From an uncultured Spirochaetales bacterium (GTDB lineage: Bacteria > Spirochaetota > Spirochaetia > Sphaerochaetales > Sphaerochaetaceae): a DNA stretch of 32,374 nt. The stretch spans positions 1 through 32,374 of the forward strand of contig CASDRY010000084.1 in assembly GCA_949283235.1 (NCBI GenBank), in the 5' to 3' direction. The translations under genes and the position numbers were made by a program. This document shows, piece after piece, positions 7,498 to 15,765 of this stretch (positions within the stretch are counted from its first letter, which is position 1; each line of letters opens with the position of its first letter). The notes under the pieces are model-generated. The model saw only the letters and a program-made list of their open reading frames with translations, was not told the origin of the DNA and did not search any database.

Positions 7498-8075
7498 GAG
7501 CTCTATGGCTTCTCGCCATGCTCTTCCTTACATCCTGTGCAGCTGAAGAGTTCACTGTATCATCCCTTTCAATGAATCTTGAGAGGGAGGCAGTGATTGC
7601 AGAAAGCATAAGCGAAACAGATACCCTCTCTCTTTCTGCGTCTTTTTCAATGCCTGAGAATACTTACACTTTCCGTCTCGTTTCCCCTGATGGAGATTTA
7701 TCCTGGGAAGGAGCATTCACAGGAAGCGATGAGGTGAAGACTTCGGAGAATCTTGAAATTACCCCCAATGCTGCTTTTCAGAAAGGGGAGTACTCTATAA
7801 TCATCTATTCAGATAATGGTACAGAAGTAAAGGAAACTCTTTCTCTCTCCTATGATGATGGCTTAAGACACTTCGAGAGCGGTATTCTCTCTGGAAGTGC
7901 TTATGTAAGTGAAATGAATGAAGGTGGAGAGGTTATTGCAGAAGGAAGGAGAGAGAAGGGCTATTCTCTCTCTTCCGGTACAGCCTCAGCTGAAATTGAG
8001 TACCAGGATAGCTATGGGCAGAGTGTCAGTATCACTGAGTTCTTCCCACCATCAGACGAAGATCCTTCTCTTTAA
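7494..8075 (+). CDS. Predicted lipoprotein of unknown function
   Basis: The N-terminus MRALWLLAMLFLTSC is a short lipoprotein signal with the lipid-attachment cysteine at residue 15 and alanines after it. The remaining 178 residues are beta-rich, acidic and serine-rich (FTVSSLSMNLERE, SYGQSVSITEFF), with no family that I can name. It overlaps the acyltransferase by ATGA, so it is its translational partner; a role at the envelope beside a phospholipid enzyme is inference only. The 3' end overlaps the 3' end of mutL on the other strand by 44 bp. Confidence 0.75.
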   Translation: MRALWLLAMLFLTSCAAEEFTVSSLSMNLEREAVIAESISETDTLSLSASFSMPENTYTFRLVSPDGDLSWEGAFTGSDEVKTSENLEITPNAAFQKGEYSIIIYSDNGTEVKETLSLSYDDGLRHFESGILSGSAYVSEMNEGGEVIAEGRREKGYSLSSGTASAEIEYQDSYGQSVSITEFFPPSDEDPSL

Positions 8076-9834
8076 GCTTTATAAGGAAAGTACGACCATG
8101 AGGGCATGCAGGCTCTGAGAGCTTGAATACTTTCTCAAGCAGAGCTTCTGCGCTCCATCTGTCTATATCATCTCCTGCTTTGATGGCAGCCTTGCATGCG
8201 ATAACTGCAAATAACTTCGCCTCCAGCTCCTTCTCATCGAGTCTGGAGGACTCTATGAAGTCTATGATTTCGCTCTCAATTGCTCTGCATGAAGCTGGAA
8301 GGGCATTTATCTCCCAAATCCCATCTCCCGTTCTTGAAAGCATGATTCCAAGCTTAGTATATACTTCAGCATTCTTCTGCAGGAATTCATCTCCGATGCT
8401 GTCCAACTCGAGTTTAATTGGCACTAATAATGACTGGACAGTTTTCTGCGAAAGAAGCTCATCATAGAGAATCCTCTCATGTGCCGCATGCTGATCGACA
8501 AGGTATAGCTCATCTCCTCTTTCAGCTATGAGAAACAGGTGAAAAGCCTGTCCGATGTAGCGAATAGGAATCCCTTCATCTTTCTCCTCTTCCTTGACGG
8601 GTAGGGGAGCTTCGTTTTTCATCTTCTCCCTTGCTTCCTGCAGTGCCTTAGCCTTTTCAAGCCATTTTGAGTCTTTCTCCCTGTACTCCTGGGAAATTCT
8701 TTCAGTGACCTTGCTCTCTGAAGTCCTCTGCTGTGGAATGTAGTAGCTTGGAGTTGTCTTTCTCTCTGGAATGAACTCTGTATCCTGCTTCTTGGTATTC
8801 TCCAGATAGAATTCATTCTGCACTGGAGTTATTTCAGGAATCTTCCTTTTGATACCATTCTGAAGCAAGGTGGTTATTGCATGATGGATTTCAGCCCTGT
8901 TTCTTATCTTTACTTCCCTTTTAGCGGGGTGGATGTTGAAATCCACAAGCTCAGGAGAATCATTGATGAAGACAGCTGCATAAGGGAATGAGCCTCCTGG
9001 AAGGAGTTCTCCATAGCCATATGTCACTGCCTGCACGATGGAATACTCATCAACAGGACGATTATTCACATACACCCTTATTTCTTTCCTGTCTGAGCGC
9101 TTCACCGCAGAATTTCCCGCTATGATATCAACAGTGAATGAATCTCCATCAAAATGCAGTGCCTCAACGTCTGCATCTGCAATTCCATCGCCCCTGTAGA
9201 GGAACATCACTCTCTCTTTCAGCGTGTCGCACTTAGGCCAATCAAGGCGAATCGCACCATCTGAGATAAGCGTGAAGCGTACATGGGGAAAAGCCAGTGC
9301 TTTTGAAACTAAGAGCTGTCTGCACATTGATGCTTCAGAACTTGCTCTTTTAAGGAATGAACGACGAGCAGGAATTTCGGAGAAAAGGTTCTCGGAGGAG
9401 ACGATCGTGCCCTTGTCAGGGGAGGAGGAGGTTATCTCCTTTCTTTTACCATTATCTATGACAAGTGTTGAGCCTTCATTCGTCTCTGAAGAGAATGTTG
9501 AGACTGTCAGCTTTGAGACAGCACCTATCGAATAGAGAGCTTCTCCCCTGAATCCCAGGGTATGGATATCGTAAAGATCATCCTGCGTGTGGATTTTGCT
9601 TGTTGCGTGTCTGGCCCCTAGAAGCTGGAGATCTTCCCTTGCTATACCGCTTCCGTTATCAGAGACGGAGAGTTTATCAATTCCTCCTCCGTCTATCGTG
9701 ACTCTGATCTCATCAGCTCCAGCATCGAGAGCATTATCAAGAAGCTCTCTTAAAACCGATTGGGGTCTTTCAATAACCTCTCCTGCGGCAATGCGCGAGG
9801 AGAGGAGTGGATCTAAAAGATTGATTCTTGCCAT
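8032..9834 (-). CDS. mutL: DNA mismatch repair protein MutL
   Basis: A 600-residue GHKL ATPase that acts after MutS in mismatch repair. The N-terminal ATP site is clear: E30 and N34 (RELLDNALDAGAD), DNGSGI (59-64) and GFRGEAL (94-100). After a variable charged linker, the C-terminal dimer domain carries the metal endonuclease motifs: DQHAAHE (447-453), ACK (546-548) and CPHGR (577-581). This nicking type fits lineages without MutH. One detail is unusual: the last acidic residue of the DQHA-x2-E-x4-E motif is D458 with E459 just after it. ATG 9834 overlaps the stop of the upstream large membrane protein by one base (TAATG), so translation is coupled. Confidence 0.97.
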   Translation of the reverse strand: MARINLLDPLLSSRIAAGEVIERPQSVLRELLDNALDAGADEIRVTIDGGGIDKLSVSDNGSGIAREDLQLLGARHATSKIHTQDDLYDIHTLGFRGEALYSIGAVSKLTVSTFSSETNEGSTLVIDNGKRKEITSSSPDKGTIVSSENLFSEIPARRSFLKRASSEASMCRQLLVSKALAFPHVRFTLISDGAIRLDWPKCDTLKERVMFLYRGDGIADADVEALHFDGDSFTVDIIAGNSAVKRSDRKEIRVYVNNRPVDEYSIVQAVTYGYGELLPGGSFPYAAVFINDSPELVDFNIHPAKREVKIRNRAEIHHAITTLLQNGIKRKIPEITPVQNEFYLENTKKQDTEFIPERKTTPSYYIPQQRTSESKVTERISQEYREKDSKWLEKAKALQEAREKMKNEAPLPVKEEEKDEGIPIRYIGQAFHLFLIAERGDELYLVDQHAAHERILYDELLSQKTVQSLLVPIKLELDSIGDEFLQKNAEVYTKLGIMLSRTGDGIWEINALPASCRAIESEIIDFIESSRLDEKELEAKLFAVIACKAAIKAGDDIDRWSAEALLEKVFKLSEPACPHGRTFLIKLKEKDLRLMVGRTQ

Positions 9835-12800
9835 TAGAATGAAAGCCTTGCCTTCATCGAGAGAAGTACATCAGCCTGAGCGCTATGTCCAGGAACGTTG
9901 ATGTAATCGCTTCTGCCGTTATCGAAGGAGGACTGAAGCTCTGCCGTGAAACCGACTCTTCCGAATGTGAAGTCAGCTCCAAGTGAGAAGAGCGCGTCAG
10001 TTGTGATGTAATCCATGAATGGAAGAGCATCTTTGAAGGACGCTGTCAGATTGTCCTTTGCAAATGCAGCATAGAGTCTGACTGTATCATTCACGTTTCC
10101 ACCGATTGAGAGCGAGATATAATCTCCTGGCTCTGAAGCATAGGCGAGAAGATCGCTTACTCTATACGTCATATCAACTCCGATGAAATCGAAATCGAGG
10201 GAGACGGAAGCTGCGGCATAGTATTTTAGCTCATTATTTCCGCTTCTAGATGCGATCTCGCTGAGTGTTCCAGCTGTATCATGTCTGCTAGCTGAAAGCT
10301 CATTGAAGAGGGCAGATGTAAGACGACCATTATTTCTTATACCGCCATCAAGGATGAATCCGACATTTCCAAGATCCATACTGAACTGGAGACCTGCCAT
10401 GTAATCATTCATAGCACCAGCTGAGAAATCATAGATCATGTTGGAATCAACCATCTCGCCATTCTGATAGACTGTTGAAATCTCTCCGCTCGCATATATG
10501 CTGATTGCATAGTTATCTGCAAACGGAACAGATACTCTGAACTCTGGGTAGAATATGAGAGCGTAATCCTTGAAGCTTGATGCCATCAGGATTTCACCAG
10601 GAACAGTTATGCTGATAGAAGGTCCACCGAATGTTCCAGGATAGAATACAAGTCCTCCCTCAACGATATGAGGTGCTTCTGCATTGTCAGCATAGAAGGA
10701 GAGGGAGAGGTTCGGGAAATTGAAACCGAATCTCATTGAAAGCTCATCATCCTCACCATACTCGGAGAAGAGAGTTCCATTCTTTCTATATCCTCTTTCT
10801 GCGCTGAGATATGCGATATCATAGCTAGGATCTCCAAGATTTATACCCTCAATGAGGGCAAAAGAATCTGTAACAGCGCGGTAGATCTTCATTCCCTCAT
10901 CGCTCTCACTAGCTCCGAAGTCCCAGGACTCAAAACCATTGAAGCCTCCGAGAATGAAATCATTGTTCTCATATGTCATTCTAAGTGGCGCTCTGAGTGC
11001 GATTGAGTAGTTCTCATTACCGATGAAGATTTTAGGTGTCACTGTGAACACAGGGTTTGTTTCCTCTCCTGTAAGAAGATATTCAAATCCGGTTTCCAGT
11101 TCAGCCTCGAATGGGATATCTCCAGAGAACTCTTCAGCTTTCTCTCTGTCCTTTCCGAACATTGAAACAGAAGATGCGAATGTAAGAGCAAAGCCATCTT
11201 CCTTGTTGTAGTTCATCATTATCTTGGAATCGAGAGGACCGAGATCAGCTCCGACTCCTCCGTAGTACTCTGCGTTTCCGAGTGCATCGCTGAACTGTGT
11301 TCTGAATCCTCCAAAGAATGAAAGTCCCCAGAGATTTACAAAAGCTGAAGTCTCGACATAGCTGTTGTCAGCAGAAACTCTCGCAGCATCAAGGTCGTAA
11401 TCCATCCAGCCTTCTGCCCTGATACCGAAGTATTCATTTCTGTAATCAGCGAGAGCTCTTATTGTCACATAATTTCCGACAGCAGGGGAGTAGAGAGTGT
11501 TGCCGAGCATTCCATAGTGCATGCCTTCTGTTGACCACGCAGCTCCTGCCTCGAATGTGAATCCATCGAAGCTGAAAGGAATTGACGCGGCGATGAGCAT
11601 TCCATTCTCCGTGAATGGATTTACTGTATAATCATTGAAATATGCAGTAGCTGCAGACGCTTTAAGACCAAGGTTGAAGTCACCCCAGAGCATTGGAATA
11701 TAGAGAGCAGCTTCAGGATAGAAATCGACGCTGAGTGTCTCGATATTGAATGATGCCGCTCCTCCGAGTGTGATTGTCATTGGATAGCTGTCACCAGTTC
11801 TCAGTGTGAGTGCGAGACCGCCATTACCGCTGTTGTCTCCGTATCTTCTGAACGAAAGATCATCGAACCAGATGCGGTGGCTATAGAACTCGCTGGAGAA
11901 TTCATGATTGAGCGAGAGTGCTGTGTAAGCGTCATCGTAGTTGTGATCAAGTCCAGTGAAAAGACCTGCAGTGTCTCCTCCAAGATAACTTGTCCTGTCG
12001 ATAGCGAGGAGGGCGTTCTCTCCATAGTAGCTTATCTCGCTGATGAAATCTGTAGCAAAGCCTACCCAGTCAGAAACGCTCTTTGATTCGATTCCGTTCA
12101 CGATAGCAAATGGATCAATGCTGAGGGTGAGTGTGAATGATCCGATGCTAAGTGATGGCTGGATATATGCACTGACAGTTTCCTCTCCATGCTGATTACC
12201 ATAGACTCTTCCACCAAGCTTGAGGTCGAAAACACTCTCGCTTTCTTCCTCCTCAAGAACTGGAGGTGTTATAGCTGGTACCGCTGGAAGTGTCTCCTCT
12301 GGAGTTTCTTCTTCGGTTACCGCAGGTTCTTCCACAGCAACTGCTGTTTCCTCAGCAGGTGCAGTTACCTCTTCAGCAGGTTCTTCTATTATAACCTCTT
12401 GCACTGTGTCTGTTGGTATTTCAATAACAGTCGCTTCTTCGGAGACCTCTATTACAGGTTCTCCAATAACAGGCTCTGTTATATCCTTTACAATCTTTCC
12501 ATCTTCCTTTGTTATCTCGATGATGGTAGGAGATGGCTGAACATCAAGAGAAGGCTCTGAGAGAGAAGGAGATGCAGGAACGCTTATTTCCTTCTCGATA
12601 TTAATCTCAACAGGCGCTGGAAGTGCTACTTCAACATCTGGCTCAGTAAGCGATGGAGATGATGGGATTCTTGGTTCCTCTGTTTTCTCAATCCCCACTC
12701 TTCTTGGCCATGCAAGGAAATCGAGGGATTCCATTGTACCTACTTCCTCGTAGATCCCTCTGATACCATCATATGCTGAGACTGTATTATCTGAGTAATT

Positions 12801-13217
12801 CCTGAATATCTCCGCATCATCATTTGTGATGAAGGCGTACTCTCCATAGCCTGGGATTGCTACTGAGATAGCAGGTGTATATACAGTAATCGGGAGATTC
12901 TCCTCCATCTTTATATTCATCTCTCCATAGACAAGATAGAGGGAAGGAGATGCGATATCGAAGCTTGTAAGCGCCAGAAGGGAATTACCGCTTAGCTGGA
13001 TAACTCCATAGTCTGATGCAAATGAAGCATCATCCTCTCCTGTCCTGATGACCATTCCGGTTTCTCCGACATCGGATAGTGAGTCAAGTATAGTTCCATC
13101 GGGAGCGTATATAGTGATGGAATCAAGATTGCCTTCACTTATAACCAGACCGGGGGAAGCGAACGATGCGGATGCAAACATCAGCATGATCAAAAGCAAC
13201 GATAGAATCTTCTTCAT
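9834..13217 (-). CDS. FecR-like domain plus outer-membrane beta-barrel protein
   Basis: A 1127-residue exported protein in three parts. It has a signal peptide ending ASASFAS; then an N-terminal FecR-like region (about 25-175) with short beta strands such as VIQLSGNSLLAL and YTPAISVAIPGYGEY; then a Pro/Glu/Val-rich linker (about 185-325) that contains two related blocks, SPSLTEPDVEV and SPSLSEPSLDV. The rest (about 330-1127) is a long run of alternating strands that ends LLSMKARLSF with a terminal Phe, as in outer-membrane barrels. The linker could cross the periplasm. The function is unknown; the layout suggests an envelope-spanning structural protein or porin. The start has GGAGGG at 13232-13227, abutting a hairpin. 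Expression is coupled to mutL downstream. Confidence 0.8.
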   Translation of the reverse strand: MKKILSLLLIMLMFASASFASPGLVISEGNLDSITIYAPDGTILDSLSDVGETGMVIRTGEDDASFASDYGVIQLSGNSLLALTSFDIASPSLYLVYGEMNIKMEENLPITVYTPAISVAIPGYGEYAFITNDDAEIFRNYSDNTVSAYDGIRGIYEEVGTMESLDFLAWPRRVGIEKTEEPRIPSSPSLTEPDVEVALPAPVEINIEKEISVPASPSLSEPSLDVQPSPTIIEITKEDGKIVKDITEPVIGEPVIEVSEEATVIEIPTDTVQEVIIEEPAEEVTAPAEETAVAVEEPAVTEEETPEETLPAVPAITPPVLEEEESESVFDLKLGGRVYGNQHGEETVSAYIQPSLSIGSFTLTLSIDPFAIVNGIESKSVSDWVGFATDFISEISYYGENALLAIDRTSYLGGDTAGLFTGLDHNYDDAYTALSLNHEFSSEFYSHRIWFDDLSFRRYGDNSGNGGLALTLRTGDSYPMTITLGGAASFNIETLSVDFYPEAALYIPMLWGDFNLGLKASAATAYFNDYTVNPFTENGMLIAASIPFSFDGFTFEAGAAWSTEGMHYGMLGNTLYSPAVGNYVTIRALADYRNEYFGIRAEGWMDYDLDAARVSADNSYVETSAFVNLWGLSFFGGFRTQFSDALGNAEYYGGVGADLGPLDSKIMMNYNKEDGFALTFASSVSMFGKDREKAEEFSGDIPFEAELETGFEYLLTGEETNPVFTVTPKIFIGNENYSIALRAPLRMTYENNDFILGGFNGFESWDFGASESDEGMKIYRAVTDSFALIEGINLGDPSYDIAYLSAERGYRKNGTLFSEYGEDDELSMRFGFNFPNLSLSFYADNAEAPHIVEGGLVFYPGTFGGPSISITVPGEILMASSFKDYALIFYPEFRVSVPFADNYAISIYASGEISTVYQNGEMVDSNMIYDFSAGAMNDYMAGLQFSMDLGNVGFILDGGIRNNGRLTSALFNELSASRHDTAGTLSEIASRSGNNELKYYAAASVSLDFDFIGVDMTYRVSDLLAYASEPGDYISLSIGGNVNDTVRLYAAFAKDNLTASFKDALPFMDYITTDALFSLGADFTFGRVGFTAELQSSFDNGRSDYINVPGHSAQADVLLSMKARLSF

Positions 13218-13226
13218 AGACTTTCA

Positions 13227-13247
13227 CCCTCCAGACAAAAATGTCTG
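13227..13247 (-). promoter_or_regulatory. Leader hairpin abutting the ribosome site
   Basis: On the minus strand CAGACA-TTTT-TGTCTG (13247-13232) forms a perfect 6-bp stem whose last base is the first base of GGAGGG (13232-13227). The predicted transcript start lies only a few bases upstream, so the mRNA would begin with this stem. Confidence 0.55.
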
Positions 13248-13256
13248 ACTGAAATC

Positions 13257-13265
13257 ATTTTAGCA
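13257..13265 (-). promoter_or_regulatory. Extended -10 promoter for the FecR-barrel/mutL pair
   Basis: Minus strand TGCTAAAAT (TG-C plus TAAAAT) at 13265-13257. No convincing -35 is present at 16-18 bp. The start would fall near 13250. Confidence 0.5.
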
Positions 13266-13292
13266 CAGGAGAACAAGTAAAGACCACAGAAT

Positions 13293-14084
13293 TTAGTTTT
13301 GTGGATATATGTTGTCATTTTTCCTCTCATCCATCAAACATGCGGAGAAGTCGTGAGCGTTGTAAATATGCTCCCTTGTGAGCTTATCTATATGCGATAG
13401 CTCCTGGATTATAGGCTTTAGGCGGGCCCTCACATTTGTCTGATCATAAGGGCACACTGGCTTTATTACAGGAAGGTCATACAGCTCTGCAAGTCTTCTC
13501 GTCACGCTCTCCCTTGTTTCTATCAAAGGCCTTATTATGTGCATCTTGCCTGAGAAGAATTCCTGTACTGGGAGCATTGTTGAGAATGAGGCCCTGAAAC
13601 AGAGATTCATCAGCGTTGTTTCCGCAAGGTCGTCAAGATGATGCCCCATAGCAATGAGCTTTGTCCCTGTCTCCTCCGCATAGCTGAAAAGGACTCTTCT
13701 CCTGTTCCTTGCGCAGAGATAGCAGTTGAAATCATCCTTGAACGATGTGGGAAACTGCGACTCATCCTTTATCTCGAATGAGATATCTAAAGCCTCAAAG
13801 TACTCTCTGAGCTTATCTCTGTATTCCTCCGGGATTGGGTGTTCTATCCAGTTGATCATCAGCGCTCTCAGGTTATAGCTTACAGGAAGCCACTTCCTGC
13901 GGATGGAGAGGGCAAGGGCTAGGGCAAGGGAATCCTTTCCCCCTGATGCCGCTATAAGAATATCATCTCCTCCCTGTATCATCCTGTAATGATTGATAGC
14001 TTTCCCCGTTCCCTTTATGAATCTCATCACCCATGGTGGGATATCTCCTTCAATGAGGCTTTTGTAGGATATCTTCTCATCCAT
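13293..14084 (-). CDS. ttcA: tRNA 2-thiocytidine synthetase-type PP-loop protein
   Basis: A 263-residue ATP pyrophosphatase of the TtcA group, which adds sulfur to C32 of some tRNAs. The PP-loop is SGGKDS (47-52). The Fe-S cysteines expected in TtcA are visible as C121 and C124 (CYLC) and C211 (VCPYD), and GHHLDDLAETTLMNLC is the typical second block. The start is ATG 14084, behind GGAGG at 14095-14091; a longer form from 14114 lacks such a site. It overlaps the HD-domain gene by eight bases and so lies in one operon with it. Related TtuA/TilS-type enzymes are less likely given the cysteine pattern. Confidence 0.85.
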   Translation of the reverse strand: MDEKISYKSLIEGDIPPWVMRFIKGTGKAINHYRMIQGGDDILIAASGGKDSLALALALSIRRKWLPVSYNLRALMINWIEHPIPEEYRDKLREYFEALDISFEIKDESQFPTSFKDDFNCYLCARNRRRVLFSYAEETGTKLIAMGHHLDDLAETTLMNLCFRASFSTMLPVQEFFSGKMHIIRPLIETRESVTRRLAELYDLPVIKPVCPYDQTNVRARLKPIIQELSHIDKLTREHIYNAHDFSACLMDERKNDNIYPQN

Positions 14085-15315
14085 TGTCAGCCTCCATGAA
14101 AGCATCTCTTGCATCCTGCTCCTTTATGTAGGAAGGAAGGTACAGCGCTGTTTTCCTGAGGCTTCCGGAGAAGAGGGTAGGCGCTTTTGAGAATAGCATC
14201 TCATCTTCTTTGGGCCTGTTAACACTTCCATCCTCCCTGAGTATCCTTACATCTGTTTCGAAGCTTATAGGCTCTGGGATATCTATTATGACCTCATACT
14301 CCTTCAGCTCCGGATAGATAGGAGAGAGAAGGGAGAATATCTCGCTCTCAGCTTTGTAGCGTGATGTTATATCATGGGCTTTGTTTTCAAGCTTTCCATC
14401 TTTCTCGAAAGGTTTCCATACAAGGCGTTCCTCAATCTCCCCATTCTCAACCTTATCCACAAGAGTAAATGGAGGAAAATCCATATGCTTCCTGCAGAGT
14501 TCAAGGAAGGAGTAATCATCCTTGAGATAAAGATCAGTAAGGGCAATCACACCATCTCTGAGAGCTGAGATTACAGCTTTCTTTATCATGGCAGTAGCGC
14601 CTCTGACTCCTTTGTGCCAATAGAGGTTTCTGTACATCATGTACTTGGAGAACAGAACCTGCTCAACCAATGATATAGCCCCCTCATCGAGAACGATGGA
14701 GCCATCAGAGAATGCCATCGATGAGATTATGTAGCTTGTATCCTGCTTGCCGTAGGGAATCCCTGCAAAGAAGGCATCGCGGGAAAGATAATCAAGTTTA
14801 TCAGGGTCCAGTGTTCCTGAGAGCACACCTCGATAGAAAAGCGTCTCCTTATCATCTGTCTTTCTCTTCGTATCGATGATGAGCCCTGTCATTTCGGGAT
14901 CCGCTCCAGTCTCGCTTACAGCTCTCTCCAGCTCAGGTATTCCTGTAATCAGTTCCCTTGCTATCTCCTCATGTTCCTTCACTGAAAGCTCTTTCAGCGA
15001 ATGAGCGTAGGGAAAATGCCCTATATCATGAAGAAGACATGCTGCGAGGAAGCTTCTGAGTCCTTCTTCAGTGAAAGGCAGCTCATCGCTTCTTCTTGCA
15101 AGAGCTGTCATTATCTCACGCCCAAGGTAGTACACTCCGACTGAGTGGCTCAGCCTTGTGTGTACAGCTCCGGGATAGATATGAAAAGCAGGACCATTTT
15201 GTTTGATTCTCGAAAGCTTCTCGACTTCCCTTACATCCAGAACGCTTCTCAGCGCTTCTGTCATTGGTATATTCCCCCAGAGGGGATCTTTAACAGTATG
15301 CGTGAATCTACGCAT
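14077..15315 (-). CDS. HD-domain phosphohydrolase, dGTPase/SAMHD1-like
   Basis: A 412-residue metal-dependent phosphohydrolase. HD motifs from ATG 15315: HTRLSHS (H52, H57), LLHDIGHFPYAHSL (H96-D97, H100) and DPDKLDYLSRDA (about 170-181), the arrangement seen in dGTPase and SAMHD1-like proteins (COG1078 type). It may hydrolyse a nucleotide such as a dNTP; the substrate cannot be read from the sequence. Start: ATG 15315 has AGGA six bases upstream; a GTG at 15345 would add ten residues but coincides with the predicted transcription start. The gene ends inside the start region of ttcA. Confidence 0.85.
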   Translation of the reverse strand: MRRFTHTVKDPLWGNIPMTEALRSVLDVREVEKLSRIKQNGPAFHIYPGAVHTRLSHSVGVYYLGREIMTALARRSDELPFTEEGLRSFLAACLLHDIGHFPYAHSLKELSVKEHEEIARELITGIPELERAVSETGADPEMTGLIIDTKRKTDDKETLFYRGVLSGTLDPDKLDYLSRDAFFAGIPYGKQDTSYIISSMAFSDGSIVLDEGAISLVEQVLFSKYMMYRNLYWHKGVRGATAMIKKAVISALRDGVIALTDLYLKDDYSFLELCRKHMDFPPFTLVDKVENGEIEERLVWKPFEKDGKLENKAHDITSRYKAESEIFSLLSPIYPELKEYEVIIDIPEPISFETDVRILREDGSVNRPKEDEMLFSKAPTLFSGSLRKTALYLPSYIKEQDARDAFMEADNG

Positions 15316-15351
15316 GAGTATTCCTAATGCATCATTTCCAGTCACAGTGAG

Positions 15352-15379
15352 AGAGTAGCACGTTAAAGGGTATTCACAA
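15352..15379 (-). promoter_or_regulatory. Promoter for HD gene and ttcA
   Basis: Minus strand TTGTGA (15379-15374), 16-bp spacer, TACTCT (15357-15352) preceded by TG-C. The transcript would start near 15345, which favours ATG 15315 as the true HD-gene start. Confidence 0.55.
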
Positions 15380-15408
15380 AGATTCTTTTTGATGGGAAAA
15401 TCAGAAAT

Positions 15409-15765
15409 ATGCTGAAATTGCTTCTCATTCTGCTTATTTCCTTCTCCCCGCTCTATGCTGTCGCTCCTGTTTCCGCTACAGTCGGGCGTGTTCAGTGCTC
15501 TGTAGTCCCTCAGTCGATTACCGAGATAGCTCTGAAAGCAGCTTCAGAGGAGTATACTGAAGCCTGGCTCGATGAATACGCTGTTGATAAAATCTCCTTC
15601 GGGGAGGCTTATTCAGAGATCCTTTCTGCATCTCTTCCCTTAGATAACCCCATAGCAGGGGAGGGAAAAAACAGCGCCGTCACACTGAGAAGCTTAACAG
15701 ACGGCACTGTGTTATCATTCATATTTCAGAATGGACGGATCGCAGCTATCAGCGAATCCCCCTGA
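15409..15765 (+). CDS. Small secreted protein of unknown function
   Basis: A 118-residue protein with a clear signal peptide (MLKLLLILLISFSPLYA, likely cleaved before VAPV). The mature part is about 100 residues, acidic, with one cysteine and no known motif; the end (LSFIFQNGRIAAIS) looks beta-stranded. The ribosome site is poor (GGGAAAATCAGAAAT), so the start is a little uncertain. It diverges from the HD gene and its last 17 bp overlap the 3' end of pepF on the other strand. Confidence 0.55.
   Translation: MLKLLLILLISFSPLYAVAPVSATVGRVQCSVVPQSITEIALKAASEEYTEAWLDEYAVDKISFGEAYSEILSASLPLDNPIAGEGKNSAVTLRSLTDGTVLSFIFQNGRIAAISESP

Noticed and set aside
12189-12560. Ser/Val-rich or aromatic-rich plus-strand frames of 106-123 residues
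   Set aside because: They are the complement of the Pro/Glu/Val-rich linker of the FecR-barrel gene; low-complexity composition explains the open frames.
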